DNA of 64,000 nt, taken from assembly GCF_028736035.1 (NCBI RefSeq), contig NZ_CP117866.1, forward strand, positions 6,696,001 through 6,760,000, written 5' to 3'. A program made the translations under genes and the position numbers. This stretch comes from Streptomyces sp. T12. GTDB lineage: Bacteria; Actinomycetota; Actinomycetes; Streptomycetales; Streptomycetaceae. This document shows, piece after piece, positions 44,293 to 54,052 of this stretch (its first letter is position 1; every line of letters begins with the position of its first letter). The notes under the pieces were generated by a model, which made no database searches, was not told where the DNA came from, and was given only the letters and a program-made list of their open reading frames with translations.

Positions 44293-45117
44293 TTACAGCC
44301 GCCCGAGCACCTGCGCCAGCAGCGAGCCCATCTGCGTCGCCGAGTCGCGGCCCGCCTGCAGGACCTCCTCGTGGTTGAGGGGCTCGCCCGTCATACCCGC
44401 CGCGAGGTTCGTCACCAGGGAGATGCCCAGGACCTCGGCACCGGCCTCGCGCGCCGCGATGGCTTCGAGGACCGTCGACATGCCCACCAGGTCCGCGCCG
44501 ATGACGCGGGCCATGCGGATCTCGGCCGGAGTCTCGTAGTGCGGGCCGGGGAACTGGGCGTAGACGCCCTCCTCCAGCGTGGGGTCGATCTCCTTGCACA
44601 GGGCGCGCAGGCGCGGCGAGTACAGGTCCGTCAGGTCGACGAAGTTCGCGCCGACGATCGGGGACGTCGCCGTGAGGTTGATGTGGTCGCTGATCAGGAC
44701 CGGCTGGCCGGGGCGCATGCCCTCGCGCAGGCCCCCGCAGCCGTTGGTGAGGACGATCGTCTTGCAGCCGGCCGCGACCGCGGTGCGGACGCCATGGGCC
44801 ACGGCCGCCACGCCACGGCCCTCGTAGTAGTGGGTGCGGCCCAGGAAGACCAGCGCGCGCTTGTTGCCGATCTTGTACGAGCGGATCTTGCCGCCGTGCC
44901 CTTCCACCGCCGGCGGCGGGAAACCGGGCAGCTCGGTGACCTGGAACTCGGCATCGGGTGCGCCGAGGGCATCCACGGCCGGTGCCCAGCCGGAGCCCAT
45001 CACGAGGGCGACGTCGTGGGTCTCGGCGCCGGTGAGTTCGCGCAGGCGCGCGGCGGCGGCGTCGGCGGCGGCGTGGGGGTCGCCCTGGATGTCGTCCGGA
45101 AGAAGAGATGCGTTCAC
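44293..45117 (-). CDS. Purine nucleoside phosphorylase
   Basis: Trimeric-type PNP (PNP/MTAP family I), 274 residues. [11 protein letters not shown] near residue 37 gives the phosphate loop; [16 protein letters not shown] near 65; [10 protein letters not shown] near 95; [25 protein letters not shown] near 122; [33 protein letters not shown] near 190, covering the purine site; and LVTNLAAGM near 240. It cleaves inosine, guanosine and deoxy forms to base plus (deoxy)ribose-1-phosphate. GTG 45117 lies seven bases after TACCCT, a leaderless arrangement. Followed by the phosphohexomutase on the same strand. Confidence 0.95.
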   Translation of the reverse strand: MNASLLPDDIQGDPHAAADAAAARLRELTGAETHDVALVMGSGWAPAVDALGAPDAEFQVTELPGFPPPAVEGHGGKIRSYKIGNKRALVFLGRTHYYEGRGVAAVAHGVRTAVAAGCKTIVLTNGCGGLREGMRPGQPVLISDHINLTATSPIVGANFVDLTDLYSPRLRALCKEIDPTLEEGVYAQFPGPHYETPAEIRMARVIGADLVGMSTVLEAIAAREAGAEVLGISLVTNLAAGMTGEPLNHEEVLQAGRDSATQMGSLLAQVLGRL

Positions 45118-45124
45118 GCGACTG

Positions 45125-45155
45125 AGGGTAGCCGGTTTGGGCCTACGCGCGTAGA
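45125..45155 (-). promoter_or_regulatory. Nucleoside-regulon operator and -10 box before PNP
   Basis: The 14-base site at 45142-45155 contains CTACGCGCGTAG. On the minus strand, eleven bases later comes TACCCT (45130-45125), then seven bases to the GTG. The operator overlaps where the -35 element would be. Confidence 0.78.
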
Positions 45156-45249
45156 TGACAGAGCTCACGGGATGGCGATCGTTGTCTTGTCGTTTCCAAC
45201 GAAGAGGTGCGATCGGTGGGGCGCGAGGGGGTGGTGAGGCCGGGGATGC

Positions 45250-45687
45250 TCAGCAGGGGCGCTTCCGCAGCTCCATCACGTAGTCGTGCGGTGCGCCCGC
45301 CGACTCCGCCGCGTCCGCGAGCTCGCCCAGATAGCGGGCGGACGGCAGGCCGCCCTCGTAGGCGTTCAGCACGTACACCCAGGCCGGCTCCTCGCCCTCC
45401 AGCGTGTCCACCCGCACCCGCAGCCGCCGGTAGATGCCCAGGCCGACGCCCTCCCAGCGGTCCAGGGACTCCTCGTCCATCGGGGCGATGTCGTACAGCG
45501 CGACGAAGACCTGCTCCTTCGGCTCCTCGACGAGCGTCGCCAGCGCGCCGTCCCAGCCCAACTGCTCGCCCCCGAACGTCAGTCGCCACCCGTTCAGCCA
45601 GCCGGTGGCGCGCAGCGGCGAGTGCGGGGCGCGGCGGGTCATCAGCCGCGCGTCGAGATTGCCGGCGTACGCGGCGTAGAGCGACAT
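45250..45687 (-). CDS. Gamma-glutamylcyclotransferase-like protein
   Basis: 145 residues, GGCT/AIG2 fold. YAAYAGNLDARLMTRRAPHSP is the characteristic N-terminal Y-GSN-like loop (here YAGNLD), and ATLVEEPKEQVFVALYDIAPMDEESLDRWEGVGLGIYRR contains the catalytic Glu region near residue 70-80. Members act on gamma-glutamyl amines or are uncharacterised. ATG 45687 is six bases behind TACCCT, so it is probably leaderless. Diverges from lpdA by about 105 bases. Confidence 0.8.
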   Translation of the reverse strand: MSLYAAYAGNLDARLMTRRAPHSPLRATGWLNGWRLTFGGEQLGWDGALATLVEEPKEQVFVALYDIAPMDEESLDRWEGVGLGIYRRLRVRVDTLEGEEPAWVYVLNAYEGGLPSARYLGELADAAESAGAPHDYVMELRKRPC

Positions 45688-45792
45688 GCAGAGAGGGTAC
45701 GGCAGGCGAATCGTCCTCCCCTCCCGTAACAGTGGTGTCTCGGGCGGGCCCCCGGGCAGTGGCACGGTGTGGCGTGCGGGACAATGGAGTAC

Positions 45793-47232
45793 GTGACTCG
45801 GATCGTGATCATCGGTGGCGGACCCGGCGGATACGAGGCGGCCCTGGTGGCCGCCCAGCTCGGCGCGGAGGTGACCGTCGTCGACTGCGACGGTCTGGGC
45901 GGGGCGTCGGTGCTCACCGACTGCGTGCCGTCGAAGACTCTTATCGCCACGGCCGAGGTGATGACCACCTTCGATTCCTCCTACGAGGAACTGGGGATCA
46001 TCGTCGCCGACGACACGCCGCACATCGACACGCCCGCACGGGTGGTGGGCGTCGACCTGGGCAAGGTCAACCGGCGTGTGAAGCGGCTCGCGCTCGCCCA
46101 GTCCCACGACATCACCGCCTCCGTCACCCGCGCCGGCGCCCGGGTCCTGCGCGGCCGCGGCCGGCTGGAGGGCATGCAGGCCCTCGACGGGTCGCGCAAG
46201 GTCGTGGTGCGGGCCGCGGACGGGACCGAGGAGACGCTCGCCGCCGACGCGGTGCTGATCGCCACCGGTGGGCATCCCCGCGAGCTGCCCGACGCCCAGC
46301 CCGACGGCGAGCGCATCCTCAACTGGACCCAGGTCTACGACCTCACCGAGCTGCCCGAGGAACTCATCGTGGTCGGCTCGGGTGTCACCGGTGCCGAGTT
46401 CGCCGGCGCCTACCAGGCGCTCGGGTCGCGGGTCACTCTCGTCTCGTCGCGGGATCGCGTGCTGCCGGGTGAGGACCCGGACGCCGCGGCCGTCCTGGAG
46501 GACGTCTTCCGGCGGCGCGGCATGAACGTCATGGCGCGCTCGCGTGCCGCCGCCGCCAAACGCGTCGGCGACCGGGTGGAGGTCACCCTCGCCGACGGCC
46601 GCGTCATCAGCGGCAGCCACTGCCTCATGGCCGTCGGCGCCATCCCGAACTCCGCGGGCATGGGCCTGGAGGAGGCCGGGGTCAAGCTGCGCGAGTCCGG
46701 GCACATCTGGACCGACAAGGTGTCCAGGACGACCGCGCCGGGCGTGTACGCCGCCGGTGACGTCACCGGTGTCTTCGCCCTCGCCTCGGTGGCGGCGATG
46801 CAGGGACGTATCGCCATGTACCACTTCCTCGGCGACGCGGTGGCCCCGCTGAACCTCAAGACCGTGTCCTCCAACGTCTTCACCGACCCCGAGATCGCCA
46901 CCGTCGGCTACACCCAGGCGGACGTCGACGCGGGCAAGATCGACGCCCGGGCCGTCAAGCTGCCGCTGCTGCGCAACCCGCGCGCCAAGATGCAGGGCAT
47001 CCGGGACGGCTTCGTCAAGATCTTCTGCCGTCCGGGTACGGGCATCGTGGTCGGCGGTGTGGTCGTGGCCCCGCGCGCCTCGGAACTGATCCACCCCATC
47101 TCGATCGCGGTCGACAACAATCTGACGGTCGAACAGATCGCGAACGCCTTCACCGTGTACCCCTCCCTTTCGGGGTCGATCGCCGAGGTCGCACGGCAGC
47201 TGCACACGCGGAAGGCCGGCGACGAGATCTGA
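45793..47232 (+). CDS. lpdA: NAD(P)H-quinone dehydrogenase (LpdA-like flavoprotein)
   Basis: 479 residues, flavoprotein disulfide reductase superfamily. IVIIGGGPGGYEAALVAAQLG is the FAD loop and VVGSGVTGAEFAGAYQALG near residue 180 the NAD(P) loop; VYAAGDVTGVFALASVAAMQG near 315 binds FAD; a dimer domain completes it. The redox site reads GASVLTDCVPSK, so the first Cys of the usual C-x4-C pair is absent. This matches M. tuberculosis LpdA, a quinone reductase and not a lipoamide dehydrogenase. GTG 45793 has GACAAT seven bases before it; ATG 45784 is an alternative. Confidence 0.92.
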   Translation: MTRIVIIGGGPGGYEAALVAAQLGAEVTVVDCDGLGGASVLTDCVPSKTLIATAEVMTTFDSSYEELGIIVADDTPHIDTPARVVGVDLGKVNRRVKRLALAQSHDITASVTRAGARVLRGRGRLEGMQALDGSRKVVVRAADGTEETLAADAVLIATGGHPRELPDAQPDGERILNWTQVYDLTELPEELIVVGSGVTGAEFAGAYQALGSRVTLVSSRDRVLPGEDPDAAAVLEDVFRRRGMNVMARSRAAAAKRVGDRVEVTLADGRVISGSHCLMAVGAIPNSAGMGLEEAGVKLRESGHIWTDKVSRTTAPGVYAAGDVTGVFALASVAAMQGRIAMYHFLGDAVAPLNLKTVSSNVFTDPEIATVGYTQADVDAGKIDARAVKLPLLRNPRAKMQGIRDGFVKIFCRPGTGIVVGGVVVAPRASELIHPISIAVDNNLTVEQIANAFTVYPSLSGSIAEVARQLHTRKAGDEI

Positions 47233-47398
47233 CGGCCGGAATCAACTCCTCGCTGGTCACGGGGAGTTGTCGAGCATGCGTACGGCATAGGCGGCGGGAC
47301 TAGGCCCTATACCACTTCTCGCCCTCACGTACGAACAACTTCTGTTATTCGGCGCAAACTGCTGAAACCAGACGGTCGTTGGGGTTACTGTCAGTTTC

Positions 47399-48343
47399 GT
47401 GTTCGCTGCAGAACGTCGCCAATTGATCCTCGAAATGGTGCGAGCGAACGGAGCCGTGTCGCTCCGTGAGCTCGCCCGCGTCGTCCAGACCTCCGAAGTG
47501 ACCGTACGGCGGGACGTGCGCGCACTGGAGGCAGAAGGACTCCTCGACCGCCGGCATGGCGGTGCGGTATTGCCGGGCGGGTTCACGCGGGAGTCCGGCT
47601 TTCCGCAGAAGTCACATCTCGCGACCGCCGAGAAGACGGCCATCGCCGACCTCGCCGCGAACTTCGTGGAAGAGGGCGAGGCGATCGTCGTCGGGGCGGG
47701 GACCACCACGCAGGAGCTGGCCCGCCGGCTCGCTCGCGTCCCCGGACTGACCGTCGTCACCAACTCCCTCCTGGTGGCGCAGGCGTTGGCCCATGCCAAC
47801 CGGGTCGAGGTCGTGATGACCGGCGGTACGCTCCGCGGCTCGAACTACGCGCTGGTGGGCAGCGGCGCCGAGCAGTCCCTGCAAGGGCTGCGGGTGTCGC
47901 GGGCCTTCATCTCCGGGAGCGGGCTCACCGCCGAGCGCGGGCTGTCCACGTCCAACATGCTCTCGGCGTCCGTCGACCGGGCGCTGGTGCAGGCGGCCGC
48001 GGAGGTCGTCGTCCTTGCCGACCATACGAAGCTCGGTACGGACACGATGTTCCAGACGGTGCCCACGGAGGTCATCACCCGGCTCGTCACCGATGATCCG
48101 CCGGCGCACGACGACCGTGCCCACACCGAGTTGCAGGCCCTGGCCGACCAGGGGGTGCAGATCGCCGTGGCCGGGGCGACCGGGAACCCGGGGGGTGACG
48201 AGGTCCCGGCGCGGCGTCGTGCTCTGCCGGGGCCGAGGCGGGGACAGGCGCCGGCGCCCGGGTTGCGGTCCGCTGCGGCGGTGCTCGGGGAGCAAGGGGC
48301 CGAGCGGGAGCGGGCCCGGGTTGCGGATCTGCGGCGGCGTTAG
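47399..48343 (+). CDS. DeoR family transcriptional regulator
   Basis: 314 residues. Winged helix at residues 1-57: ERRQLILEMVRANGAVSLRELARVVQTSEVTVRRDVRALEAEGLLDRRHGG (split between two helices). The DeoRC sensor domain follows, with IVVGAGTTTQELARRL (phosphate loop) near 97 and VVLADHTKLG near 203. The C-terminal ~60 residues are a charged Pro/Arg/Ala-rich extension not usual in the family. GTG 47399 is seven bases after TACTGT, so probably leaderless. It is a candidate for the regulator of the nucleoside operators, since the family senses sugar phosphates, but its own promoter lacks the palindrome. Confidence 0.9.
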   Translation: MFAAERRQLILEMVRANGAVSLRELARVVQTSEVTVRRDVRALEAEGLLDRRHGGAVLPGGFTRESGFPQKSHLATAEKTAIADLAANFVEEGEAIVVGAGTTTQELARRLARVPGLTVVTNSLLVAQALAHANRVEVVMTGGTLRGSNYALVGSGAEQSLQGLRVSRAFISGSGLTAERGLSTSNMLSASVDRALVQAAAEVVVLADHTKLGTDTMFQTVPTEVITRLVTDDPPAHDDRAHTELQALADQGVQIAVAGATGNPGGDEVPARRRALPGPRRGQAPAPGLRSAAAVLGEQGAERERARVADLRRR

Positions 48344-48376
48344 ATTCGCCTGTTCGCCGTAGGGGTTTGCGTTATT

Positions 48377-48450
48377 GCGCGGGCGCGGGCGGTTCGTGGC
48401 TGGTTGCGCCCACGCGGCGGAGCCGCAATTGACACAGCCCCGCGCCCCTA
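48377..48450. repeat. Common streptomycete palindromic repeat
   Basis: GCGGGCGCGGGCGG, then a GCGGCGGAGCCGC hairpin, then CAATTGACACAGCCCCGCGC. From memory this string recurs in many Streptomyces intergenic regions. It reaches into the stop codon of the TetR gene. It fills most of the gap between two convergent genes. Confidence 0.6.
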
Positions 48451-49026
48451 GATGGGCTTCAGCCCCCGCAGTGTCAAGTGCAGCAACCTGTCCGCCAGGT
48501 CCGGGTCGCCAGGTGTCTCCTCCGCCGCCAGCGCGATGGCGTGCGTCAGTTGGAGGAGGTCGCCGATCGCCACATCCTGGCGGACCGACCCGGCCTCCTG
48601 TGCGCGCGCCAGCAGCGCGCCGCCCGCCTCCCTGATCGGGCCGCTGCAACGGGCCAGGGCCGAGGTGTTGTCGTCCGAGACGGACATCAGGGATCTGGCC
48701 AGGCCGCGGTACTCGCCCGCGTGTGTGACCATCTCGCGCAGCCAGGTCACCAGGGCCGCGCACGGCTCCGGGGCGTCGAGGAGTTCTCGGGAGCGGGTCA
48801 GGAGGTCGCCGACCGCGTCCTCGAAGACCGCGCTCAGCAGGGCGTCGCGGTTGGGGAAGTGGCGGTACAGCGTGCCGATTCCGACGCCCGCGCGGCGGGC
48901 CACGTCCTCCAAGGACGCGTCCGTGCCGCGTTCGGCGAAGGCGGAGCGGGCCTCGGTGACCAGACGCTCGTAGTTGCGGCGGGCATCGGCGCGCATGCCT
49001 GCCGGCGGCCGGGCCATGGGGTTCAC
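48448..49026 (-). CDS. TetR family transcriptional regulator
   Basis: About 192 residues. The DNA-binding domain is NYERLVTEARSAFAERGTDASLEDVARRAGVGIGTLYRHFPNRDALL (residues ~18-65, given in outline), followed by a helical ligand domain with a conserved TetR_C_33-like pattern (LLTRSRELLDAPEPCAALVTW). GTG 49026 has AAGGAAGGG at suitable spacing; ATG 49017 is three codons later. The target is unknown. Its neighbours are a terminator and accA2. Confidence 0.88.
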   Translation of the reverse strand: MNPMARPPAGMRADARRNYERLVTEARSAFAERGTDASLEDVARRAGVGIGTLYRHFPNRDALLSAVFEDAVGDLLTRSRELLDAPEPCAALVTWLREMVTHAGEYRGLARSLMSVSDDNTSALARCSGPIREAGGALLARAQEAGSVRQDVAIGDLLQLTHAIALAAEETPGDPDLADRLLHLTLRGLKPI

Positions 49027-49087
49027 CTGCCCTTCCTTCACTTGTTCCGTGGGTTCAGCATGCCATCGGCCGCCGGACCCCAAGAAA

Positions 49088-49129
49088 GAGGCGCCCGGTG
49101 GACTGATCGCTCAGTCCACCGGGCGCCTC
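49088..49129 (-). terminator. Terminator after accA2
   Basis: Perfect 19-bp stem with a TCGC loop, followed on the minus strand by TTTCTTG. Confidence 0.9.
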
Positions 49130-49144
49130 GGGGCGTCGTACGAC

Positions 49145-50917
49145 TCAGTCCTTGATCTCGCAGATGGGGGCGCCGGAGGTGAGGGAGGCGCCGACTTCGG
49201 CGGACAGGCCCTTGACGGTGCCGGACTTGTGCGCGTTCAGCGGCTGTTCCATCTTCATCGCCTCGAGGACGACGATCAGGTCGCCTTCCTTGACCTCCTG
49301 GCCCTCTTCCACGGCCACCTTGACGATGGTGCCCTGCATCGGGGAGGCGAGGGTGTCGCCGGAGGCCGCGGGGCCGGACTTCTTGGCCGCGCGCCGCTTG
49401 GGCTTGGCGCCGGCGGCGAGGCCGGTGCGGGCCAGGGTCATGCCCAGGGAGGCCGGCAGGGAGACCTCCAGGCGCTTGCCGCCGACCTCGACCACGACCG
49501 TCTCACGACCGGCTTCCTCGTCCGCCTCGGTGTCGGCGGGCGCGGCGAAGGGCTTGATGTCGTTGACGAACTCGGTCTCGATCCAGCGGGTGTGGACCGT
49601 GAACGGCTCGCTGGAGCCGGTCAGTTCCGGCGCGAACGCCGGGTCGGTGACCACCGCGCGGTGGAACGGGATCGCCGTGGCCATGCCCTCCACCTGGAAC
49701 TCGGCCAGCGCACGGGCCGCGCGCTGCAACGCCTGCTCGCGGGTGGCGCCGGTGACGATCAGCTTGGCCAGCAGGGAGTCCCACGCCGGGCCGATCACGC
49801 TACCGGACTCCACCCCCGCGTCCAGGCGGACGCCCGGACCCGACGGCGCGGTGAACGTGGTGACCGTGCCGGGGGCGGGCAGGAAGTTGCGGCCGGGGTC
49901 CTCGCCGTTGATGCGGAACTCCAGGGAGTGGCCGCGCAGGGGCGGGTCGTCGTAGCCGAGGGCTTCGCCGTCGGCGATGCGGAACATCTCGCGCACCAGG
50001 TCGATGCCGGCGACCTCTTCGGTGACCGGGTGCTCGACCTGCAGGCGGGTGTTGACCTCCAGGAAGGAGATCGTGCCGTCGAGGCCGACGAGGAACTCCA
50101 CCGTGCCGGCGCCGACGTAGCCGGCCTCCTTCAGGATGGCCTTGGAGGAGGAGTACAGCTCGGCGACCTGCGCCTCCGACAGGAACGGCGCGGGGGCCTC
50201 CTCGACCAGCTTCTGGTGGCGGCGCTGCAGCGAGCAGTCGCGGGTGGAGACGACCACGACGTTGCCGTGGGAGTCGGCCAGGCACTGGGTCTCCACGTGC
50301 CGGGGCTTGTCGAGGTAGCGCTCGACGAAGCACTCACCGCGCCCGAACGCGGCCACCGCCTCACGCACCGCCGACTCGTACAGCTCCGGCACCTCTTCGA
50401 GCGTGCGGGCGACCTTCAGGCCGCGCCCGCCGCCGCCGAACGCGGCCTTGATGGCGATCGGCAGGCCGTGCTCCTCGGCGAAGGCGACGACTTCCTCGGC
50501 CCCGGAGACGGGGTCGGGGGTGCCGGCCACCAGCGGGGCGCCGGCCCGCTGGGCGATGTGCCGGGCGGCGACCTTGTCACCGAGGTCGCGGATGGCCTGC
50601 GGCGGCGGGCCGATCCAGATCAGGCCCGCGTCCAGGACCGCCTGGGCGAAGTCGGCGTTCTCGGAGAGGAAGCCGTAGCCGGGGTGGATCGCGTCCGCCC
50701 CGGATTCACGCGCGGCGTTCAGCACCTTGTCGATGTCCAGGTAGCTGGTGGCCGGAGTGTCACCGCCCAGGGCGAACGCCTCATCCGCGGCGCGGACATG
50801 CAGAGCGTCCCGGTCCGGGTCGGCATAGACGGCCACGCTCGCGATCCCGGCGTCCCGACAGGCCCGGGCCACGCGGACAGCGATTTCGCCACGGTTGGCG
50901 ATGAGCACCTTGCGCAC
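49145..50917 (-). CDS. accA2: Acyl-CoA carboxylase alpha subunit (biotin carboxylase + BCCP)
   Basis: 590 residues, the expected length for streptomycete AccA. Biotin carboxylase domain: [20 protein letters not shown] at the start, the ATP-grasp glycine loop [13 protein letters not shown] near residue 160, [30 protein letters not shown] near 280. BCCP domain at the end with the biotinylated Lys in [12 protein letters not shown] near 555. It carboxylates biotin with ATP and bicarbonate and works with the PccB/PccE subunits at 53826-55666; AccA2 serves both acetyl- and propionyl-CoA carboxylases in S. coelicolor. GTG 50917 follows AAGGAGG. Confidence 0.96.
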   Translation of the reverse strand: MRKVLIANRGEIAVRVARACRDAGIASVAVYADPDRDALHVRAADEAFALGGDTPATSYLDIDKVLNAARESGADAIHPGYGFLSENADFAQAVLDAGLIWIGPPPQAIRDLGDKVAARHIAQRAGAPLVAGTPDPVSGAEEVVAFAEEHGLPIAIKAAFGGGGRGLKVARTLEEVPELYESAVREAVAAFGRGECFVERYLDKPRHVETQCLADSHGNVVVVSTRDCSLQRRHQKLVEEAPAPFLSEAQVAELYSSSKAILKEAGYVGAGTVEFLVGLDGTISFLEVNTRLQVEHPVTEEVAGIDLVREMFRIADGEALGYDDPPLRGHSLEFRINGEDPGRNFLPAPGTVTTFTAPSGPGVRLDAGVESGSVIGPAWDSLLAKLIVTGATREQALQRAARALAEFQVEGMATAIPFHRAVVTDPAFAPELTGSSEPFTVHTRWIETEFVNDIKPFAAPADTEADEEAGRETVVVEVGGKRLEVSLPASLGMTLARTGLAAGAKPKRRAAKKSGPAASGDTLASPMQGTIVKVAVEEGQEVKEGDLIVVLEAMKMEQPLNAHKSGTVKGLSAEVGASLTSGAPICEIKD

Positions 50918-51280
50918 GATTGAGGCTCCCTCCTTGAAACAAGCCGAGTTTAGGGACTGCCGACACGCCACATCGACCCGTCCCCAGTGGTGAGCTTGCC
51001 CACACGGAGCGTGATTCCAGGCTCGCTCGACCTGCGAAATCCCATGTCGCGCCTCGGCACGCAGGTCTCTTCCCGGAAACCCTAGCCCTCCGCTGTGGTC
51101 AAGGTCTCTGTCATCACGTGCTGCGGGCCACTCGGTTTCTTTGTGGAATCCCTACGAATGGCCCAATGATTCTTTGCTGTCGCCCGAACCCTTGTCCCGG
51201 GGTTTACCCGTTAGTAGCGTTCGCGATGTCTCGTACGTACTTGGGGTAACAGCGCGGAGCTCGGAAGTGGGTGGGGACCG
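50918..51280. other. Intergenic region between divergent genes
   Basis: 363 bases without a gene. It holds the ribosome site of accA2 at its left edge and a promoter at 51192-51220 for the membrane protein at its right. Nothing else stands out. Confidence 0.65.
51192..51220 (+). promoter_or_regulatory. Sigma-70 type promoter
   Basis: TTGTCC and TAGCGT with a 17-base spacer, about 60 bases before the GTG of the next gene. Confidence 0.6.
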
Positions 51281-51802
51281 GTGGTACGCAGGCCGGTGGC
51301 GTGGGTGGTGGCGGTCGTGCTCTTCGTCGAGGGGCTCGGCGTCGCGGCGGTGCAGTGGTTCCTCGGCGTTGTCGTCGACCGGCAGGACATGTCCCTCGCG
51401 GGCCTGGACCCGGACGTGATGTCGATGTCCTCGAAGATCGGCGGCCTGGTCTTCGGCGCCTACTTCGCGCTGTGCGGGCTGGTCGCCCTGCTCGTGGCCG
51501 TGCGCGACCGCGCCCCGGCCGGCTTCGGGCGCATCCTGCTGATCAGCGCGGCCGTGGTGCACGGGCTGCTGGGCGCGTTCGCCTGGGGGCTGGTGGGCTG
51601 GACGGCGTTCCTGTTCATGGTCGTCGTACTCGGCCTGATAGTGCTGCTGTTGATGACGTACGACGCCCAGGGCACGCCCGCCTCCGAGGAGCCCGCCGGC
51701 GCCGCTCCCGACGGGGGCAAGGGCGGCGACGGCTCCCCGGTGGGCGGTTCCCCGGCCGGCGGTTCCCCGGTCACCCCTCCGCCGGCGCCCACAACTCCGT
51801 GA
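51281..51802 (+). CDS. Small integral membrane protein
   Basis: 173 residues with four hydrophobic segments ([80 protein letters not shown]) and a Pro/Gly/Ser-rich cytoplasmic tail. No family function is known. Its last 31 bases overlap the 3' end of the convergent maf gene. GTG 51281 is the start, with weak ribosome-site evidence. Confidence 0.8.
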   Translation: MVRRPVAWVVAVVLFVEGLGVAAVQWFLGVVVDRQDMSLAGLDPDVMSMSSKIGGLVFGAYFALCGLVALLVAVRDRAPAGFGRILLISAAVVHGLLGAFAWGLVGWTAFLFMVVVLGLIVLLLMTYDAQGTPASEEPAGAAPDGGKGGDGSPVGGSPAGGSPVTPPPAPTTP

Positions 51803-52391
51803 TGCCGATGCCCAGTTGGCTCAGCAGCCGCCGTACCAGCGGCAGGCTGATGCCGATCACATTGCCGTGGTCGCCGTCGATGCCGTCGATGAACGGGGCC
51901 GAGCGGCCGTCCAGGGTGAACGCCCCGGCCACGTAGAGGGGTTCGCCGGAGGCGACGTACGCGGCGATCTCCTCGTCGGTCGGCTCGCCGAAGCGGATGA
52001 CCGTGGAGGCGGTGGCCGAGGTGTACCGGCCGGTGACGGTGTCGTAGACGCAGTGGCCGGTCTGCAGTGTGCCCGCCCGGCCGCGCATCGACTTCCAGCG
52101 GGCGGTGGCCTCCTCGGCGTCGGCAGGCTTGCCCAGGGCCTCGCCGTCCAGGTCGAGGACCGAGTCGCAGCCGATCACGATCGCGCCCTTGACCTCCGGC
52201 TTCGCCGCCACGACGGAGGCCTTCGCCTCGGCCAGGGCCAGCGCCAGCTCGGCGGGGGTGGGCGCGGTGACGGCGTCCTCGTCGACGCCGCTCACGATGA
52301 CCTCGGGGTCCAGCCCGGCCTGGCGGAGCAGGTTGAGCCGGGCGGGGGACTGGGAGGCGAGGACGAGTCGGCGGCGCGGCTGATCAGTCAT
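51771..52391 (-). CDS. maf: Maf family nucleotide pyrophosphatase
   Basis: 206 residues. [20 protein letters not shown] is the phosphate-binding start, [25 protein letters not shown] near residue 70 contains the catalytic Asp region, and [38 protein letters not shown] near 155-190 completes the family pattern. Maf proteins hydrolyse non-canonical or modified nucleoside triphosphates and were linked to septum formation in Bacillus. It follows mmpB on the same strand by 31 bases. Confidence 0.93.
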   Translation of the reverse strand: MTDQPRRRLVLASQSPARLNLLRQAGLDPEVIVSGVDEDAVTAPTPAELALALAEAKASVVAAKPEVKGAIVIGCDSVLDLDGEALGKPADAEEATARWKSMRGRAGTLQTGHCVYDTVTGRYTSATASTVIRFGEPTDEEIAAYVASGEPLYVAGAFTLDGRSAPFIDGIDGDHGNVIGISLPLVRRLLSQLGIGITELWAPAEG

Positions 52392-52422
52392 GCGGTCAGC
52401 GTATCGGCGCGCCCGGCCGGGC

Positions 52423-52560
52423 TCACCTCAGCCCGAGCACGATCATCGTGAGCACCATGGCCAGCGCCATGAGAACGCCCAGCCGCCGCAACATCTCCTG
52501 CGTGTCGCGCAGTTCCTTGGGCGGCTCGTTCTCGGGGTCGGACCACAGCATGCCTTCCAT
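52423..52560 (-). CDS. mmpB: Morphogenic membrane protein MmpB-like
   Basis: A 45-codon gene that ordinary length cut-offs miss. The product reads [20 protein letters not shown], then [11 protein letters not shown], then one membrane helix [14 protein letters not shown]. The [15 protein letters not shown] block and the single C-terminal helix match the small streptomycete morphogenic membrane protein MmpB as I remember it. The internal ATG at codon 4 is an equally plausible start. Gene order with maf and the acyl-CoA carboxylase genes also agrees. Confidence 0.82.
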   Translation of the reverse strand: MEGMLWSDPENEPPKELRDTQEMLRRLGVLMALAMVLTMIVLGLR

Positions 52561-52674
52561 CGTCGATCGGGAATCCGGGGCGGCGCCTGAGTACGCATAC
52601 TCAACTTTTCCATAAACGGTGCTACGGTTCCATTAGCTAAAGGGTCTTCAGTTCTGTTTGGAGGATGTGCTGCC

Positions 52675-53829
52675 ATGTTCACGGCTTCCTGGACCGCGTC
52701 ACCTCAGCTGCCCAGCGAGGGCTTCACTCCCAACTGGTCCCGCGAGGGCTTCTGGCGCCAGTCACTGCGGCAGGTCGTACGGCTGTCCGCGGGTGGTGGG
52801 CGGGTGCGGGTGCGGCTCTCGCACGCCTACGGCACCTCGCCCGTGCGGGTCGCGGGCGCGAGCGTGGGGCGTACGGCCGTCGGAGCCGCCGTGGAGCCGG
52901 AGTCGCTCACGCGGCTCACCTTCGGGGGCGGCGGTGAGGCCGAGCTGCCGGCGCGTGGGGAGATCGTCAGCGACGAGGTCCGACTCGCCGTCGCCGCCGG
53001 GGAGTCGGTGACCGTCACCCTGTACTTCGACACCACCACCGGCCCCGCGACCTTCCACGCCCAGGCCTTCACGACCAGCTATCGGGGCGAGGGCGACCTG
53101 TCGGCCGACACCGGCGGCGAGGGCTTCGACGCGGTGAGCGAGTCCTGGTACTTCCTGGCGGGTGTGGAGGTCGACGCCGGCCGCACGGACGCCGTGGCGC
53201 TCTTCGGGGACTCGATCACGGACGGGTTCGGTTCCACGCCGGGGGCGGACCGCCGCTGGTCCGATGCCCTTGCCGCGCGCACGGGGCGGCCCGTTCTCAA
53301 CGCGGGCATCGGCGGGAATCTGCTGCTCAACGACTCCGCGTGGTACGGCGAGAAGGGCGTCCGCCGGTTGCGCCGGGACGTCCTCGACCAGCCCGGCGTG
53401 GACACGCTCGTCGTGCTCCTCGGCCTCAACGACATCGGCTTCAGCGAGACGGACGAGCAGCCGACGTACCAGCCGGCGCCGGTGGTGGAGGCGGAGGAAC
53501 TCATCGCCGGGCACCGGGAGTTGATACGGCAGGGCAGGGCGGCGGGGCTGAGGGTGATCGGTGCGACTCTGCTGCCGTTCGGGGGCTCGGACCACTGGGG
53601 TGAGCACGCGGCCAAGGTGAGTCACGAGCTGAACGAGTGGATCCGTCGCTCGGGGGAGCACGACGGGGAGTGCGACGGGGGGTACGGCGCGGTGGTGGAC
53701 CTCAACCGGCTGCTGGCCGACCCCGCGGACCCCGACCGCCTGCACCCGTCGTACGACTTCGGCGATCACCTGCACCCCAATGACGCCGGGTACGCGGTGA
53801 TGGCCGAAGTCGTGTCGACGATCCTCTAG
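52675..53829 (+). CDS. SGNH/GDSL-type esterase
   Basis: 384 residues. The first ~170 residues form a beta-rich domain (RVRVRLSHAYGTSPVRVAG, then VTVTLYFDTTTGPATFHAQ). The catalytic SGNH domain follows: block I ALFGDSITDGFG, block II NAGIGGN, block III LLGLNDIG, and block V DHLHPNDAGY supplying Asp and His. There is no signal peptide, so the enzyme is predicted cytoplasmic or exported by another route. This layout resembles streptomycete rhamnogalacturonan-acetylesterase-like proteins. GGAGGATG precedes ATG 52675. Its stop overlaps that of convergent pccE. Confidence 0.9.
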   Translation: MFTASWTASPQLPSEGFTPNWSREGFWRQSLRQVVRLSAGGGRVRVRLSHAYGTSPVRVAGASVGRTAVGAAVEPESLTRLTFGGGGEAELPARGEIVSDEVRLAVAAGESVTVTLYFDTTTGPATFHAQAFTTSYRGEGDLSADTGGEGFDAVSESWYFLAGVEVDAGRTDAVALFGDSITDGFGSTPGADRRWSDALAARTGRPVLNAGIGGNLLLNDSAWYGEKGVRRLRRDVLDQPGVDTLVVLLGLNDIGFSETDEQPTYQPAPVVEAEELIAGHRELIRQGRAAGLRVIGATLLPFGGSDHWGEHAAKVSHELNEWIRRSGEHDGECDGGYGAVVDLNRLLADPADPDRLHPSYDFGDHLHPNDAGYAVMAEVVSTIL

Positions 53830-54035
53830 CCGGGCCAGTAGGTACGCGCCCACGTCGACGGCCCCGGCTGCGGCAGCCGGCGTGCCGCGATGCGGGACGG
53901 GTCGGACCAGGAGTCGCGCGGGGCGGGCGCGCCGGACGGCGTGGCCGATGCCGCCGCGGCGCGGGCGCGGACCACCGCCAGTGCGGCGGCCAGCTCCTCC
54001 GGTGTCGGGTTGCCCCGTAGGACCTTGATGTTCAT
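53826..54035 (-). CDS. pccE: Acyl-CoA carboxylase epsilon subunit
   Basis: 69 residues. MNIKVLRGNPTPEELAAALAVV and the C-terminal WSDPSRIAARRLPQPGPSTW segment are the hallmarks of the small actinobacterial epsilon subunit, which bridges alpha and beta subunits and stimulates activity. The Ala-rich centre is a likely helix. It starts 18 bases after the pccB stop, so the two are co-transcribed. Propionyl-CoA carboxylase of S. coelicolor has the same beta-epsilon gene pair. Confidence 0.93.
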   Translation of the reverse strand: MNIKVLRGNPTPEELAAALAVVRARAAAASATPSGAPAPRDSWSDPSRIAARRLPQPGPSTWARTYWPG

Positions 54036-54052
54036 AGCGGCTCCCAGCAGGC

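Noticed and set aside
47243..47269. Terminator after lpdA (CAACTCC / GGAGTTG)
   Set aside because: Only seven base pairs with a long loop and no T-run.
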